Positions 25,711-34,503 of a stretch of 64,000 bases of DNA are shown in pieces (position 1 is the first letter of the stretch; the number at the start of each line of letters is the position of its first letter). The translations under genes and the position numbers were made by a program. This DNA comes from Candidatus Latescibacterota bacterium (lineage in GTDB: Bacteria; Latescibacterota; UBA2968): NCBI GenBank assembly GCA_022823725.1, contig JAJEHL010000035.1:56295-120294 (forward strand), read 5' to 3'. Under the pieces are notes generated by a model. It saw only the letters and a program-made list of their open reading frames with translations. It ran no database searches and was not told where the DNA came from.

Positions 25711-25904
25711 ACAGCGACAGCCTGTTTTTGAGAAAGAGAGCTTAAAGGGGAAAAAAATAAATAAAGCCCTATTTTCCAACAAAATTCTCTAATTATCTTA
25801 AAAAAAATACCGCGTACAATTTTAGACGTATCTAACCGCCAGAAGATCCGATCAACTGGTGATAGCGCGCGATGGTTTGGCTGGCACTTTTTCCCTGTAC
25901 AAAC

Positions 25905-25943
25905 AAACTTCTGTTGAAGTTATACACCCCCCAACAGAAGTTT
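25905..25943. repeat. 12-bp perfect inverted repeat
   Basis: AAACTTCTGTTG (25905-25916) and CAACAGAAGTTT (25932-25943) are perfect complements across a 15-base loop. The hairpin begins 25 bp after the stop of the nucleotidyltransferase/CDP-alcohol gene. It is not followed by a clear T-run on the minus strand, so it could be a weak terminator, an mRNA 3'-end stabiliser or an operator. Confidence 0.55.
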
Positions 25944-25967
25944 ATCCCAATCCAGACAAAATTTGCA

Positions 25968-27413
25968 TCAATCCGCTTTCTCTCCCACATCCACATTCAA
26001 AGCACCGCGCGCGCGAAGCATCTGCCCACCAAAGCCAAAAATACCCGCCGTCAACAGCGCGGAACCAATCACGAGGAACCAGTACATCCCCTCAATACTA
26101 TTGGCGACAGCCAATGTGCAAAAGAAAGCGGCAAAAAAATCGCGGCGGCTCACAAATTTGAGCGACATACAAAAACGGTGAAACCACCCGCGTTCACTCT
26201 CGGGAACATCGCTTGAAAACGCCATATTAAAACTCACAATACTGCCGGATCCCACCACTTTCATATACAGAAAAATCAGCAACACCCCCAACACATCCAG
26301 AAAAACCATCACACCGCCCAGCAGGGGATAAAATGCCTCGCCCGTATATTCATACATCCCGGCGAGCACCGCCATAAAAAACACGAGATAGGACATATTA
26401 TCCGCCAGGGTATCGACCCACTCGCCCATGCGAGAGCCCGTAAATTTTAACTTCGCAATTTCGCCATCGCACCCATCCACAATAGACGCAAACTGGAACA
26501 ACAGCCCCCCCAGTGCCAGATGCAAATAACTCGCACTTCCCTTAAAAACCAGCCATGCCGACAAAAAACTCAACAACATCGTCGCAATCGACAACTGATT
26601 TGGCGTAACAGGTGTATGCACGAGCAGACGAGAAATGCGCGTAGAAATTTTGCGATTGAAATAGCGCGACACAAAACCATCGGTCGGCTTGCCAAGCCTG
26701 CGAAACATCTCCTGCTCCGCGTGGACATGTGCCTCGGGCGTATCCACATCGAGCCAAAACGCGCCATCGATATTCGCAGTCCGCATACTGCCTCTATCAG
26801 CCAGAACGCGAATCCCCCCCGACAACGACCCCTCGCCCTCTGCAATAGACTGCTCGAGCGCGCCAAACAAAAACGGACTGCACAGAAAAATCCCCGTATC
26901 CACCGCATTGAAATCGGCCAACTCTTTTCCAATTTTGCTCACGCGATGATTCTGTGTCATCACCTTCGTGGCATCTTCCATATCAAAAATGCCATCGATA
27001 TCTGTATCGACACACAGCACGGCTTCATCCTGCCCAACCGGCATACGACGCAACTTGACCAGTATCTCGGGATCAAACAGATGATCGGACATCAAAAGAA
27101 TAAACGGCTCATCGACATATTCCCTGGCACTCAATACCGACACCCCATTGCCGCGCGCCCATTCCTTATTCTGAACCCAATCAATCGCCACATCCGAAAG
27201 TTGCGGATCATCGGCAAGCGCGCGCATAATCTCGTGGCCCCGATACCCCACCACAACCACAAACTCCGAAATGCCCGCGCGCATAGCCGACAAAATCGTG
27301 CGCTTGAGCAATGGCACACCGGCCAGGGGCACAAGAGGCTTGGGCAAATCCGCCCCATAACCTCTCAACCGACTACCCATACCGGCGGCAATAATTACAG
27401 CTCTATCCACCAT
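25968..27413 (-). CDS. Fused sugar/inositol-phosphate nucleotidyltransferase and CDP-alcohol phosphotransferase
   Basis: The 481-residue product joins two enzymes. Residues 1-230 are an NTP transferase with AVIIAAGMGSRLRGYGADLP and KPLVPLAGVPLLKR, LMSDHLFD as the metal-binding aspartate block, and GAFWLDVDTPE. Residues 270-481 are a CDP-alcohol phosphatidyltransferase with several membrane helices and the signature DGCDGEIAKLKFTGSRMGEW then VDTLAD, in which the usual AR is AK. This architecture is that of IPCT-DIPPS, which makes CDP-inositol and transfers inositol phosphate. Here it may make a phospholipid or headgroup-linked lipid. The ATG at 27413 opens the first enzyme; the upstream extension is non-homologous. 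Confidence 0.82.
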   Translation of the reverse strand: MVDRAVIIAAGMGSRLRGYGADLPKPLVPLAGVPLLKRTILSAMRAGISEFVVVVGYRGHEIMRALADDPQLSDVAIDWVQNKEWARGNGVSVLSAREYVDEPFILLMSDHLFDPEILVKLRRMPVGQDEAVLCVDTDIDGIFDMEDATKVMTQNHRVSKIGKELADFNAVDTGIFLCSPFLFGALEQSIAEGEGSLSGGIRVLADRGSMRTANIDGAFWLDVDTPEAHVHAEQEMFRRLGKPTDGFVSRYFNRKISTRISRLLVHTPVTPNQLSIATMLLSFLSAWLVFKGSASYLHLALGGLLFQFASIVDGCDGEIAKLKFTGSRMGEWVDTLADNMSYLVFFMAVLAGMYEYTGEAFYPLLGGVMVFLDVLGVLLIFLYMKVVGSGSIVSFNMAFSSDVPESERGWFHRFCMSLKFVSRRDFFAAFFCTLAVANSIEGMYWFLVIGSALLTAGIFGFGGQMLRARGALNVDVGEKAD

Positions 27414-27447
27414 AACTTCTACAACCTTTCGCAATATCCCAAACGAT

Positions 27448-28764
27448 TTACAAAAAACTGCGCCCAACAGCCCGTTGTAATTTTGCCCAGGATCGGTTAA
27501 AATTGAACACTGCTTCGTAATACTTGGCGCGAATAATGCCGTACTCTTTTGCGGCATCAATCATATCCGATGCCTCTTCAAGACCGGCATTAAACCCATC
27601 GCGAACCGATATAAACCACCGGCGGGTCGCCCGCCGCGCCGTGCTGGCTGCCGCCATATTTTTCTGTGCCTCGATCAACTCGCGGTAAATCTTCTCAATT
27701 TCAATTGCCACGCCCTTCTCTGCCAGTTGCTTTTGATACAACAACTTCTGGTATTCCAAACTCGCTTTCCGCGCCTTCGCCGACGTAAGCCCGAACGACA
27801 GCGACTGCCGAACACCTATCACCGCCCCTGCCTGCAAAATATTGAAATCATCTCTGGCAAAAGGACTTAGTTGATCGTCGCGGTTCGGTGCGTAGCCATA
27901 CTTAAATTGACCCGCAATAAATATCTGGGGATACTGCTCGCCTTTTGCCACCTGCATCAGGGATTCACGCACCTGCACAACAGCCTGTAACTGCTGCATG
28001 TCCTCGCGCGCTCCCGCGCGCTTGAGATAAAACTCAAGCGGCTCAATCTCCACATCAACCGGCGTTAGTGGATCAGCGAGAGTCAGCGAATCCTCCTCGC
28101 TCAATCCCAAAAGCAGGCGCAGGGCAGACTCGGCAAGCGCTTTTGTTTTTGCTGCCTCGTGTACTTTTTCGCGCACATCAAAGGCAAATCGATCAATGCG
28201 GCCCAGATCGGCATACGTAAAATCGCCTTCATCTGCCTCCAGCTTCTCCACCACAAAATCGCGCGCCGTTTGAAAATCACTTTGCGCCTCCAGTGCCAGC
28301 GCCCACAAATCCTGCGTCAGTTGCAACCCAAAATACACCTCGGCAACCTGAAGCTCCAGATCGCCCCGCGCTTTGCGCAGCCCCGCCTGCTGAGCCGTCA
28401 CCCCTGCCATAGCTGCTGCTTTCGCCCCGGATAACTGACCAAATGTGAACAGAGGTTGTACAACTGTCGCTTCTGTACGCGTAAACACACTCAAATGACT
28501 CAGCATGGTATTGCCAGTGAGCGCGTCGCCGCGCGCCTCGGGCGAGGGACCAATAACGGATCGCAGTTCAAACTGCGGCAAAAAGCGGATGGCATTGGCC
28601 TGATCTAATTGCGCCCGCGCAATATCGACATCAATCGCTGCGGCACGCACGCCGGGATGCACGCGCATGGCCTGCGCAATACTCGCGGACAAATCATACG
28701 TTTCGGCACGCAGAGAATGCACACAGATAAAAACCCCCAAATAGGACACACATAGCTTTAGCAT
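27448..28764 (-). CDS. TolC-like outer membrane efflux protein
   Basis: The product (about 438 residues) has a signal peptide (LKLCVSYLGVFICVHSLRAE). Two repeats of the outer membrane efflux protein fold follow, with long coiled helices (VDIARAQLDQANAIRFLPQF, AVIGVRQSLSFGLTSAKARK, EKGVAIEIEKIYRELIEAQK) ending FNRSWAKLQRAVG. It would form the trimeric outer-membrane duct for a tripartite exporter. No adaptor protein is adjacent. Start choice is uncertain: ATG at 28764 directly precedes the signal peptide, while ATG at 28803 with AAGGGAG immediately ahead would add 13 residues. It probably acts with the RND transporter, but that is inference. Confidence 0.8.
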   Translation of the reverse strand: MLKLCVSYLGVFICVHSLRAETYDLSASIAQAMRVHPGVRAAAIDVDIARAQLDQANAIRFLPQFELRSVIGPSPEARGDALTGNTMLSHLSVFTRTEATVVQPLFTFGQLSGAKAAAMAGVTAQQAGLRKARGDLELQVAEVYFGLQLTQDLWALALEAQSDFQTARDFVVEKLEADEGDFTYADLGRIDRFAFDVREKVHEAAKTKALAESALRLLLGLSEEDSLTLADPLTPVDVEIEPLEFYLKRAGAREDMQQLQAVVQVRESLMQVAKGEQYPQIFIAGQFKYGYAPNRDDQLSPFARDDFNILQAGAVIGVRQSLSFGLTSAKARKASLEYQKLLYQKQLAEKGVAIEIEKIYRELIEAQKNMAAASTARRATRRWFISVRDGFNAGLEEASDMIDAAKEYGIIRAKYYEAVFNFNRSWAKLQRAVGRSFL

Positions 28765-28939
28765 GTGTGAAAAAAAAATACACCTGTTGCAATTTAACAA
28801 CATATCTCCCTTGCATTTCGGCGAAGAACTCAGAAAAACAACATATATACCTATATAAAACAAATACTTAAAAAATAGCACTCAAACAGGGACAAAGTAT
28901 CTCTATATATAAGCGAAATCCGTGCCAGCGTAAAAATAT

Positions 28940-28962
28940 AAAAAAACCGGACAGAAGTCCGG
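28940..28962 (-). terminator. Rho-independent terminator after the flippase gene
   Basis: On the minus strand CCGGAC (28962-28957), loop TTCT, GTCCGG (28952-28947) forms a 6-bp GC stem followed by a run of seven T. It ends transcription of the YbhN-like gene, so the TolC-like gene needs its own promoter in the AT-rich stretch between 28770 and 28930. Confidence 0.85.
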
Positions 28963-29007
28963 ATTAGCTATACTAACGTTTTTATACGCAAGTAGTTCCC
29001 CACATAT

Positions 29008-29955
29008 TCACCGCCGCACCGCCATCAAAACAAACCCAAAAAACACCCAGAAAATTTTCCGGATGCGCCGGATCAAGGCAACGCCCAATCCCAATTCGGG
29101 CGTCAATCCCAACAATTGAAAAAGAAACACATGCCCACTTTCAAAAACGCCGACACCAGATGGAATAAAGAAAAACGCCGTGTTTATAATCAGCGACAGG
29201 GACGTGAGCAAAAAAGCGGTCAAAAAAGATTGTGGCTGCCCCAGCAAGCTGAGAATCGCGTACACTTCAAAAGTTCCCAAAACCCAACTCAGCATGTGCA
29301 ACACCATACACAGCCAGAACCCCAGACGATTCTGCTTGTAAAATGCCGCAATCGTCCGATCAACTTCTTCAAACTTTTCACGTCTCGACTCCAAAAAAGA
29401 GAGACGCAATTTTTTTAAAACATCCAGCAACCACACAGACGCCCGTTGGCGCTGAGACACATAAGCCGCCACAATCCCAACCGTGCCCAACATCAGGGCA
29501 GCTCCCAAGCCAATCTGCACCTCTACCGAAAGCGGAAACATGCCCACAGCCAACCCCGTGCCAATCAGTGCGAAAACCAAGCCACTCACCAATTCAACCG
29601 TCTTATTGATCACCAGAGAGGGTACGCCCCGCGCCACAGAAACCCGATCGCGCAACATATACGCTTTGGCTACCTCACCGCCCACATGGGAAGCCGGTGT
29701 GACATTACCAATAGCTTCTCCTGACAACTTTGTACAAAAAAGTGACCAAAAATGCGGACGATCGCCATCAAAACACATCGCCCATGCCCACGTATTGCTC
29801 ACATGCCAGCCCAATGCAATGAGCAGAACAGGCACATAGCCCCATCCCATCTGCCGCACTTGCGTCCAGGCGGAGATAATTCCAACCTCGTAAATCAACA
29901 CCGCCAGCAGCGTTAATCCGATTCCCCAGAACATCACTCTGCGCGCAGTTTTCAT
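29008..29955 (-). CDS. YbhN/HpnL-like flippase-fold membrane protein
   Basis: The 315-residue product has about eight membrane segments and matches the lysylphosphatidylglycerol-synthase transmembrane (UPF0104) family. Blocks are TKLSGEAIGNVTPASHVGGE and VAKAYMLRDR (conserved GEAxGNxxPxxxGGE), LVINKTVELVSGLVFALIGT and FFFIPSGVGVFESGHVFLFQ. The family includes lipid flippase domains and HpnL of hopanoid clusters. It probably moves a lipid or lipid-linked sugar across the inner membrane. It is transcribed after the TPR-parvulin gene and ends at a terminator. Confidence 0.85.
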   Translation of the reverse strand: MKTARRVMFWGIGLTLLAVLIYEVGIISAWTQVRQMGWGYVPVLLIALGWHVSNTWAWAMCFDGDRPHFWSLFCTKLSGEAIGNVTPASHVGGEVAKAYMLRDRVSVARGVPSLVINKTVELVSGLVFALIGTGLAVGMFPLSVEVQIGLGAALMLGTVGIVAAYVSQRQRASVWLLDVLKKLRLSFLESRREKFEEVDRTIAAFYKQNRLGFWLCMVLHMLSWVLGTFEVYAILSLLGQPQSFLTAFLLTSLSLIINTAFFFIPSGVGVFESGHVFLFQLLGLTPELGLGVALIRRIRKIFWVFFGFVLMAVRR

Positions 29956-30028
29956 TCACCATCTATCCCAAAAGAAACGGCGACCAAAATGCGCCGCCGT
30001 TCGCCAAAAGATGTCCTATAAAACACCG

Positions 30029-31537
30029 TCAATTAACCCGCATAATCACGTGATAGCCCAGAGGAGTTTTGACAACCCCACTGACTTCATTGGGTTTGAG
30101 CTTCATCACTGCGGCTTCAAAATCCGGGTGCAAATCGCCCTTAGAGAAAAATCCCGTACTTCCGCCATTTTCTTTTGAAGGATCAATAGAATAACTCCTC
30201 GCCAAAGCGGCAAAATCCTCCCCGGCTTTGAGCTTGTTCAAAATTTCCTGAGCCTCTATTTCCGTCTTCACCAGAATATGCCGCACCCGCATCTTGCCCG
30301 CCTGAATCGACCTAATAATATCCAGATTGCCCTGTGCATCGCGCAGTGTACTGGCATCCTTGCTCTCTGCCATTGCCGTTTGATATGCTCTTTGCGCCTT
30401 GTCAAAATCTCCCCGGGCCGAATAAATAAACCCCAGATTGTTGTGAACTTCGGCATCTTTGGGATCAACCGCCAATGCCTTCTCGTAAATCACACCCGCA
30501 GAATCGACCTTATCTTCGCCTAAATACAGCAATGCCAACCGCTTATAGGGCGCAATCCACTTAGGCGCGCGCGAAATACAGGTCAACAATTCGGCCTTGC
30601 CCTGTGCAATATCGCCTTTGGCCACATAGACTTCTGCCAGCCGAAATCGCACCAGATTGCCATCGGGCGCGCGTTCCAAAACGCCCAGCATCTCGCCAAT
30701 ACTGGCGTCAAAATTACCCCTGGCTGCGTACAACTGGGCAAGTGCATCGCGCACTTCGAGATCCTCCGGAGCGAGATCGCGCACTTTTTCCCAGGCCGCC
30801 TGTGCAATATCTAAAGAATCCACTTCTGCACTCATAAAACCGAGCGCGCGATACACAGATGGATCTTCTGGCGCAGCAGTGACAGCCTGTCGATATGCCG
30901 CAAATGCCTTCTGGGTCATCTTCAGCGCGTGAAAAACCCCACCCCGATTGACCATCAACATCACATTGTCCGGATTGGCAGCAAGACCGCGATCCATAAC
31001 GGAAATTGCATTGAGTGTATCGCCAACCGCAATATGAATCAGCGCCAGAGATTGATACGCCTCGATAAAATCGGGACGGCGTTTGAGCGCGGCTTCAAAA
31101 TCGGCAATAGCTTCTCCGGGCTTGCCCAGATCGCTATTGAGAGATGCGCGCTCTGCCAGAAGCAAAGCGGGTTCATCGCTTTGCCCAATCCCCTGATCAA
31201 GCGCAGAAAGAGCCTGAGAAACTTTGCCCTGCCGAACGAACACCAGCGCCAGATCGCGATATCCGCGAACAGAACCCGGTTTTATCTCCACCACCTTTTG
31301 AAAAGCGGTCACCGCAGCGTCCAATTGCCCGACCTCTGCGTAAAGCGTCCCCAAAAAACCGTGCGCCGCCACACTATCGGCATGTGCATCGACAAAAGCG
31401 CGTGCCACCGCGAGCGCATCGTCAATTTTGCCCTCGCTATAATGCGCCTCAATCTCTTTCAAAAAATCCCGCGCATCCACAACTGGAGCCTGAAAAAATA
31501 TCATACCCCATACAAAACACAGCATCCACCGTTTCAA
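30029..31537 (-). CDS. Periplasmic TPR protein fused to a parvulin peptidyl-prolyl isomerase
   Basis: The 502-residue product has a signal peptide (KRWMLCFVWGMIFFQAPVVD), then about nine to ten TPR units (ALAVARAFVDAHADSVAAHG, GFIYSARGDFDKAQRAYQTA among them) to residue 410. A C-terminal PpiC-type domain of about 85 residues follows (MRVRHILVKTEIEAQEILNK, NGGSTGFFSKGDLHPDFEAA, VKTPLGYHVIMRV). The start is a TTG with GGAGG 7 bases ahead (31549-31545), which decides it over the ATG four codons in. It is probably an envelope chaperone that holds clients on its TPR superhelix. Confidence 0.88.
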   Translation of the reverse strand: MKRWMLCFVWGMIFFQAPVVDARDFLKEIEAHYSEGKIDDALAVARAFVDAHADSVAAHGFLGTLYAEVGQLDAAVTAFQKVVEIKPGSVRGYRDLALVFVRQGKVSQALSALDQGIGQSDEPALLLAERASLNSDLGKPGEAIADFEAALKRRPDFIEAYQSLALIHIAVGDTLNAISVMDRGLAANPDNVMLMVNRGGVFHALKMTQKAFAAYRQAVTAAPEDPSVYRALGFMSAEVDSLDIAQAAWEKVRDLAPEDLEVRDALAQLYAARGNFDASIGEMLGVLERAPDGNLVRFRLAEVYVAKGDIAQGKAELLTCISRAPKWIAPYKRLALLYLGEDKVDSAGVIYEKALAVDPKDAEVHNNLGFIYSARGDFDKAQRAYQTAMAESKDASTLRDAQGNLDIIRSIQAGKMRVRHILVKTEIEAQEILNKLKAGEDFAALARSYSIDPSKENGGSTGFFSKGDLHPDFEAAVMKLKPNEVSGVVKTPLGYHVIMRVN

Positions 31538-31553
31538 AATTCAACCTCCATCC

Positions 31554-31582
31554 TTGACAATATCAACGCAACACAATATACT
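31554..31582 (+). promoter_or_regulatory. Consensus sigma70 promoter, leaderless geometry
   Basis: TTGACA (31554-31559) and TATACT (31577-31582) are separated by exactly 17 bases. The -10 box ends 8 bases before the ATG at 31591, so transcription should start at or within a base or two of the start codon. No Shine-Dalgarno sequence exists there, which fits a leaderless mRNA. The -35 box overlaps the region upstream of the divergent TPR-parvulin gene. Confidence 0.8.
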
Positions 31583-31590
31583 CACATTTC

Positions 31591-32151
31591 ATGAACTCTT
31601 TAAAACAAAACGCCGTACCACTCATAGCCTTTCTAATCGCGGGAAGCACAGCGATACTCGCTTATGACCACTTGCACTACGTGATTCCCTATGTGGTCTT
31701 TAAGTATCCCATCGCCATTGTCGTGCTCTACGCTTTTTTTAAGCTCATCGCTTATGCAGAGCGTCGCCGCAGTGCCCAACTCGACGAAGTGGGCCTGCTT
31801 CGGCCCCTGCGCGACGGCGCATTCCTCGTATGTCTGCACGCGCATCTGCGCGACCTCGGCATAGACCTGAACCTTTTATCGTCGGCATCCAGCATGCACC
31901 TCGCCCTGTTATCATGGGCGGTCGCCCTCATCGGATATTATGCCATTGAGCAACCCGGCGGACTACCTGGTCGTTTAATCAATATCCTGTCCTCTTCGAC
32001 CACGCGCATCACAATCTGCCGCGGACTCATCATCTCGGGACTGATAGGGGTAATCGGCACATTCGCGGCAATCGCACAACCCCTCTGGCTCGGCCTCCCC
32101 CTGCTTCTGGTATTCATTCGCGCCTATCTGCGGTCCGGAGACGGATCGTGA
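31591..32151 (+). CDS. Small integral membrane protein, unknown function
   Basis: The 186-residue product has about five hydrophobic helices (9-25, 33-54, 100-118, 142-162, 163-178) and a basic cytosolic stretch AYAERRRSAQLDEVGLLRPL. No family was recognised. It is the first gene after the leaderless promoter, and its stop overlaps the start of the EamA transporter (GTGA), so the two proteins are made together. Confidence 0.7.
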   Translation: MNSLKQNAVPLIAFLIAGSTAILAYDHLHYVIPYVVFKYPIAIVVLYAFFKLIAYAERRRSAQLDEVGLLRPLRDGAFLVCLHAHLRDLGIDLNLLSSASSMHLALLSWAVALIGYYAIEQPGGLPGRLINILSSSTTRITICRGLIISGLIGVIGTFAAIAQPLWLGLPLLLVFIRAYLRSGDGS

Positions 32152-33032
32152 ACGTACAAAATGAACGCCTCAACACCCGCGCAGCCCTGCTCAACCTTCT
32201 GACAGCAATCCTCTGGGGTGGAAATTCCGTATCCATCAAAATGGGGCTATCTGGTATTCCGCCACTTTGCCTGGCCGGTATGCGTTTTTTTCTCGGCGGA
32301 CTCGTCGTCTATATCTGGACGCTTCCGCTGAAACTCGACCTGAAACTCAAATCCAACGAGCGACGAGGCATTATCGGCCTCATTTTTCTTTTTCTCGCAC
32401 AAATCTACCTGCTCAATGCGGGAACCGATTACACCCTCGCCAGCCGCTCGACCATCTTTATCTCGGCCTATCCCTTCTTCACCGCCTCATTTGCACACCT
32501 CTTTATACCGGGCGACAAAATCAGCACGCGCAAAATGACCGGCATGGTACTGTCTTTTCTCGGCGTCGTGCTCATCTTTGCCGAAAGCCTATCACTTGGC
32601 GAACTTCAATATCTTTTGGGCGACATCCTCGTACTCGCAAGTGCCGCTCTGCTCGGTGCCCGCCAGGTTTATCTCAAGCGTCTCGTCCAGAACATACACC
32701 CCGGAAAAGTCTTGATCTGGCAATCCGCACCCAGCGTACCCATCTTTTTTTTATTCAGCGCACTATTTGAAACACAGGCCATTCAATTCGATATCCTCGT
32801 CCTGAGTGCCGTTCTCTATCAGGGTCTGGTCGTCGCGGGCTTCTGCTTTATCCTCCTCACCAGCCTGCTAAAACGCTATTCGGCCAGCCGCCTCTCTGTT
32901 TTTGGATTCATCACCCCAATTGTCGGCGTCGTCATCAGCAACCTCCTCCTCGGCGACCCCATCTCCCCCATTCTCCTTCTCAGCCTCGCACTCGTGGGCA
33001 TCGGCATCACCATTGTCAATACGTCACAGTGA
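32148..33032 (+). CDS. EamA/DMT family transporter
   Basis: The 294-residue product has ten membrane helices in two EamA halves: LLNLLTAILWGGNSVSIKMG opens the first half and ILVLASAALLGARQVYLKRL the second. ASRSTIFISAYPFFTA and SASRLSVFGFITPIVGVVIS are typical of drug/metabolite exporters of the RhaT/YdcZ/EamA group. Translation begins at GTG, with GGAG 7 bases ahead inside the previous gene. Substrate unknown. Confidence 0.87.
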   Translation: MNVQNERLNTRAALLNLLTAILWGGNSVSIKMGLSGIPPLCLAGMRFFLGGLVVYIWTLPLKLDLKLKSNERRGIIGLIFLFLAQIYLLNAGTDYTLASRSTIFISAYPFFTASFAHLFIPGDKISTRKMTGMVLSFLGVVLIFAESLSLGELQYLLGDILVLASAALLGARQVYLKRLVQNIHPGKVLIWQSAPSVPIFFLFSALFETQAIQFDILVLSAVLYQGLVVAGFCFILLTSLLKRYSASRLSVFGFITPIVGVVISNLLLGDPISPILLLSLALVGIGITIVNTSQ

Positions 33033-33075
33033 AACGAACAGCCTATCAATCTATGCGGTCTCATTATACACCGCA

Positions 33076-33101
33076 AGAAAAAATTGGTTTCAAAAACCAA
33101 T
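33076..33101 (-). terminator. Rho-independent terminator of the 33-46 kb operon
   Basis: On the minus strand ATTGGTTT (33101-33094), loop TTG, AAACCAAT (33090-33083) is followed by TTTTTTCTTG. It lies 10 bp after the stop of the sulfatase gene and separates that operon from the convergent EamA gene. Confidence 0.8.
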
Positions 33102-33110
33102 ATACGCGCT

Positions 33111-34490
33111 TTATCCCAGTCGAATATCCGGCAACTCAAAATCATCGCCCGTATCTTCAATCCACTGTGCGAGGCGCTCGTGGCACCGCTCCTTCTCCTT
33201 CTGGAATGCCCTGTTATAGACGTAATTCGCCTGCTCATACGGATCATCCGCCGTATTGAAAAGCAACCAATCATTACCCGGCGTACAGGCGTATTTCCAC
33301 CCATCTCGCATCACCACAGCCCGCCACGCCTTGTTCACAGTGTGCGAATGCATCTTTCGGGGAATCTGCTGCAAATACGCCGAATCGGGTTCTGCATTTC
33401 TATTGGGTTTCCCCTTGAACTCGGCGGCATTGCTGGAAATACAGTGCCCCGAATAATCGTGTCCGACCATGCCTTCGGGAACGGGAATACCGCAAAGGCC
33501 AAGAGTTGTAGGCGCAATATCCACGTGATTGATCACCGCATCGGTAGATCCCGTGTTCATATTAGCACCCCCCCCCACCTTACCGATAATAAACGGAATG
33601 CGGATCGACTCTTCCCACGGAGATGATTTGCCCGTCTGCGCGTGGCTCCACAGCATATCGCCGTGATCGGAAAAGAAAATCACATAAGTCTCCCGATCAA
33701 CACCCATATCTTTGAGCGCCATGCGAATTCGCCCCACATTGTAATCCAGATTCTCCACCATCGCGTAATATCCCGCATGATCCAGGGCTGCCCGCTCGCG
33801 GATCCGGGGAACATTCGGCACATTGTGCCGAAGCTGAATATCCGACGGATGAATCCGGGGCGCACCGCGGTCCGGATTGGTAGGCGGCACAAAGGGACTG
33901 TGGGGTGGCTGCACCGAAAGCACGGCAAAAAACGGCTGATAATCTTCTTCCCCATTCACATGATCCACGAGATGGTCTAAAAACAAGGTCGTCAGGCTAT
34001 CGGTTTCGTATCCGTCCAAACGCCGGGGCGTTTCGCCCTCCGAACCATAAACATAGCACTCGTTCTGATTGTTATTATTCTCATACCCCATCCAATACTG
34101 AAAATTCCCCCTGCGCTCGGGAGGAACACAGTTCTCCCGCGCATTGGACCCATCCACATGCCACTTGCCCACATAAGCCGTGTGATACCCCGCATCATTA
34201 AAAGGCATGGCAACAGTCGGAATCGCCGGATCCAGTGGAGACGGCGTCTGCGTCACGCCGTTTTGATGCGGATAAGTACCCGTCAGCAACGCGCCGCGAA
34301 AAGGCGAGCACCACGGCGCACCGGAAACCGCACAGTCAAAACGCATCCCCTCGCGCGCGAGATTGTCGATATTCGGCGTAAACACATTGGGATCGCCCCG
34401 ATAGCTCAATGCGTGCGCGCGGTGTTGATCTCCAAAAATCCAGATGACATTCGGCCTGCGTACAGGGCGAAACGAAAATTGCTCATTCAT
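33111..34490 (-). CDS. Sulfatase (type I, formylglycine-dependent)
   Basis: The 459-residue product has RPNVIWIFGDQHRAHALSYR with metal-binding aspartate at the N-terminus. The formylglycine motif is CSPFRGALLTG (about 61-71), in which Cys would be oxidised. YVGKWHVDGS supplies the active-site Lys and His, and VIFFSDHGDMLWSHAQTGKS the second metal site. No signal peptide is seen, so it is probably cytosolic and acts on an imported small sulfate ester. The CxPxR has Phe at the fourth place, where Ser/Ala is usual. It ends the operon; the metallohydrolase gene stops 13 bp upstream. Confidence 0.9.
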   Translation of the reverse strand: MNEQFSFRPVRRPNVIWIFGDQHRAHALSYRGDPNVFTPNIDNLAREGMRFDCAVSGAPWCSPFRGALLTGTYPHQNGVTQTPSPLDPAIPTVAMPFNDAGYHTAYVGKWHVDGSNARENCVPPERRGNFQYWMGYENNNNQNECYVYGSEGETPRRLDGYETDSLTTLFLDHLVDHVNGEEDYQPFFAVLSVQPPHSPFVPPTNPDRGAPRIHPSDIQLRHNVPNVPRIRERAALDHAGYYAMVENLDYNVGRIRMALKDMGVDRETYVIFFSDHGDMLWSHAQTGKSSPWEESIRIPFIIGKVGGGANMNTGSTDAVINHVDIAPTTLGLCGIPVPEGMVGHDYSGHCISSNAAEFKGKPNRNAEPDSAYLQQIPRKMHSHTVNKAWRAVVMRDGWKYACTPGNDWLLFNTADDPYEQANYVYNRAFQKEKERCHERLAQWIEDTGDDFELPDIRLG

Positions 34491-34503
34491 AGTAAAAACC
34501 TCT

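Noticed and set aside
25905..25943. Classical rho-independent terminator
   Set aside because: The stem is excellent but is not followed by a T-run on the minus strand; kept only as an inverted repeat.
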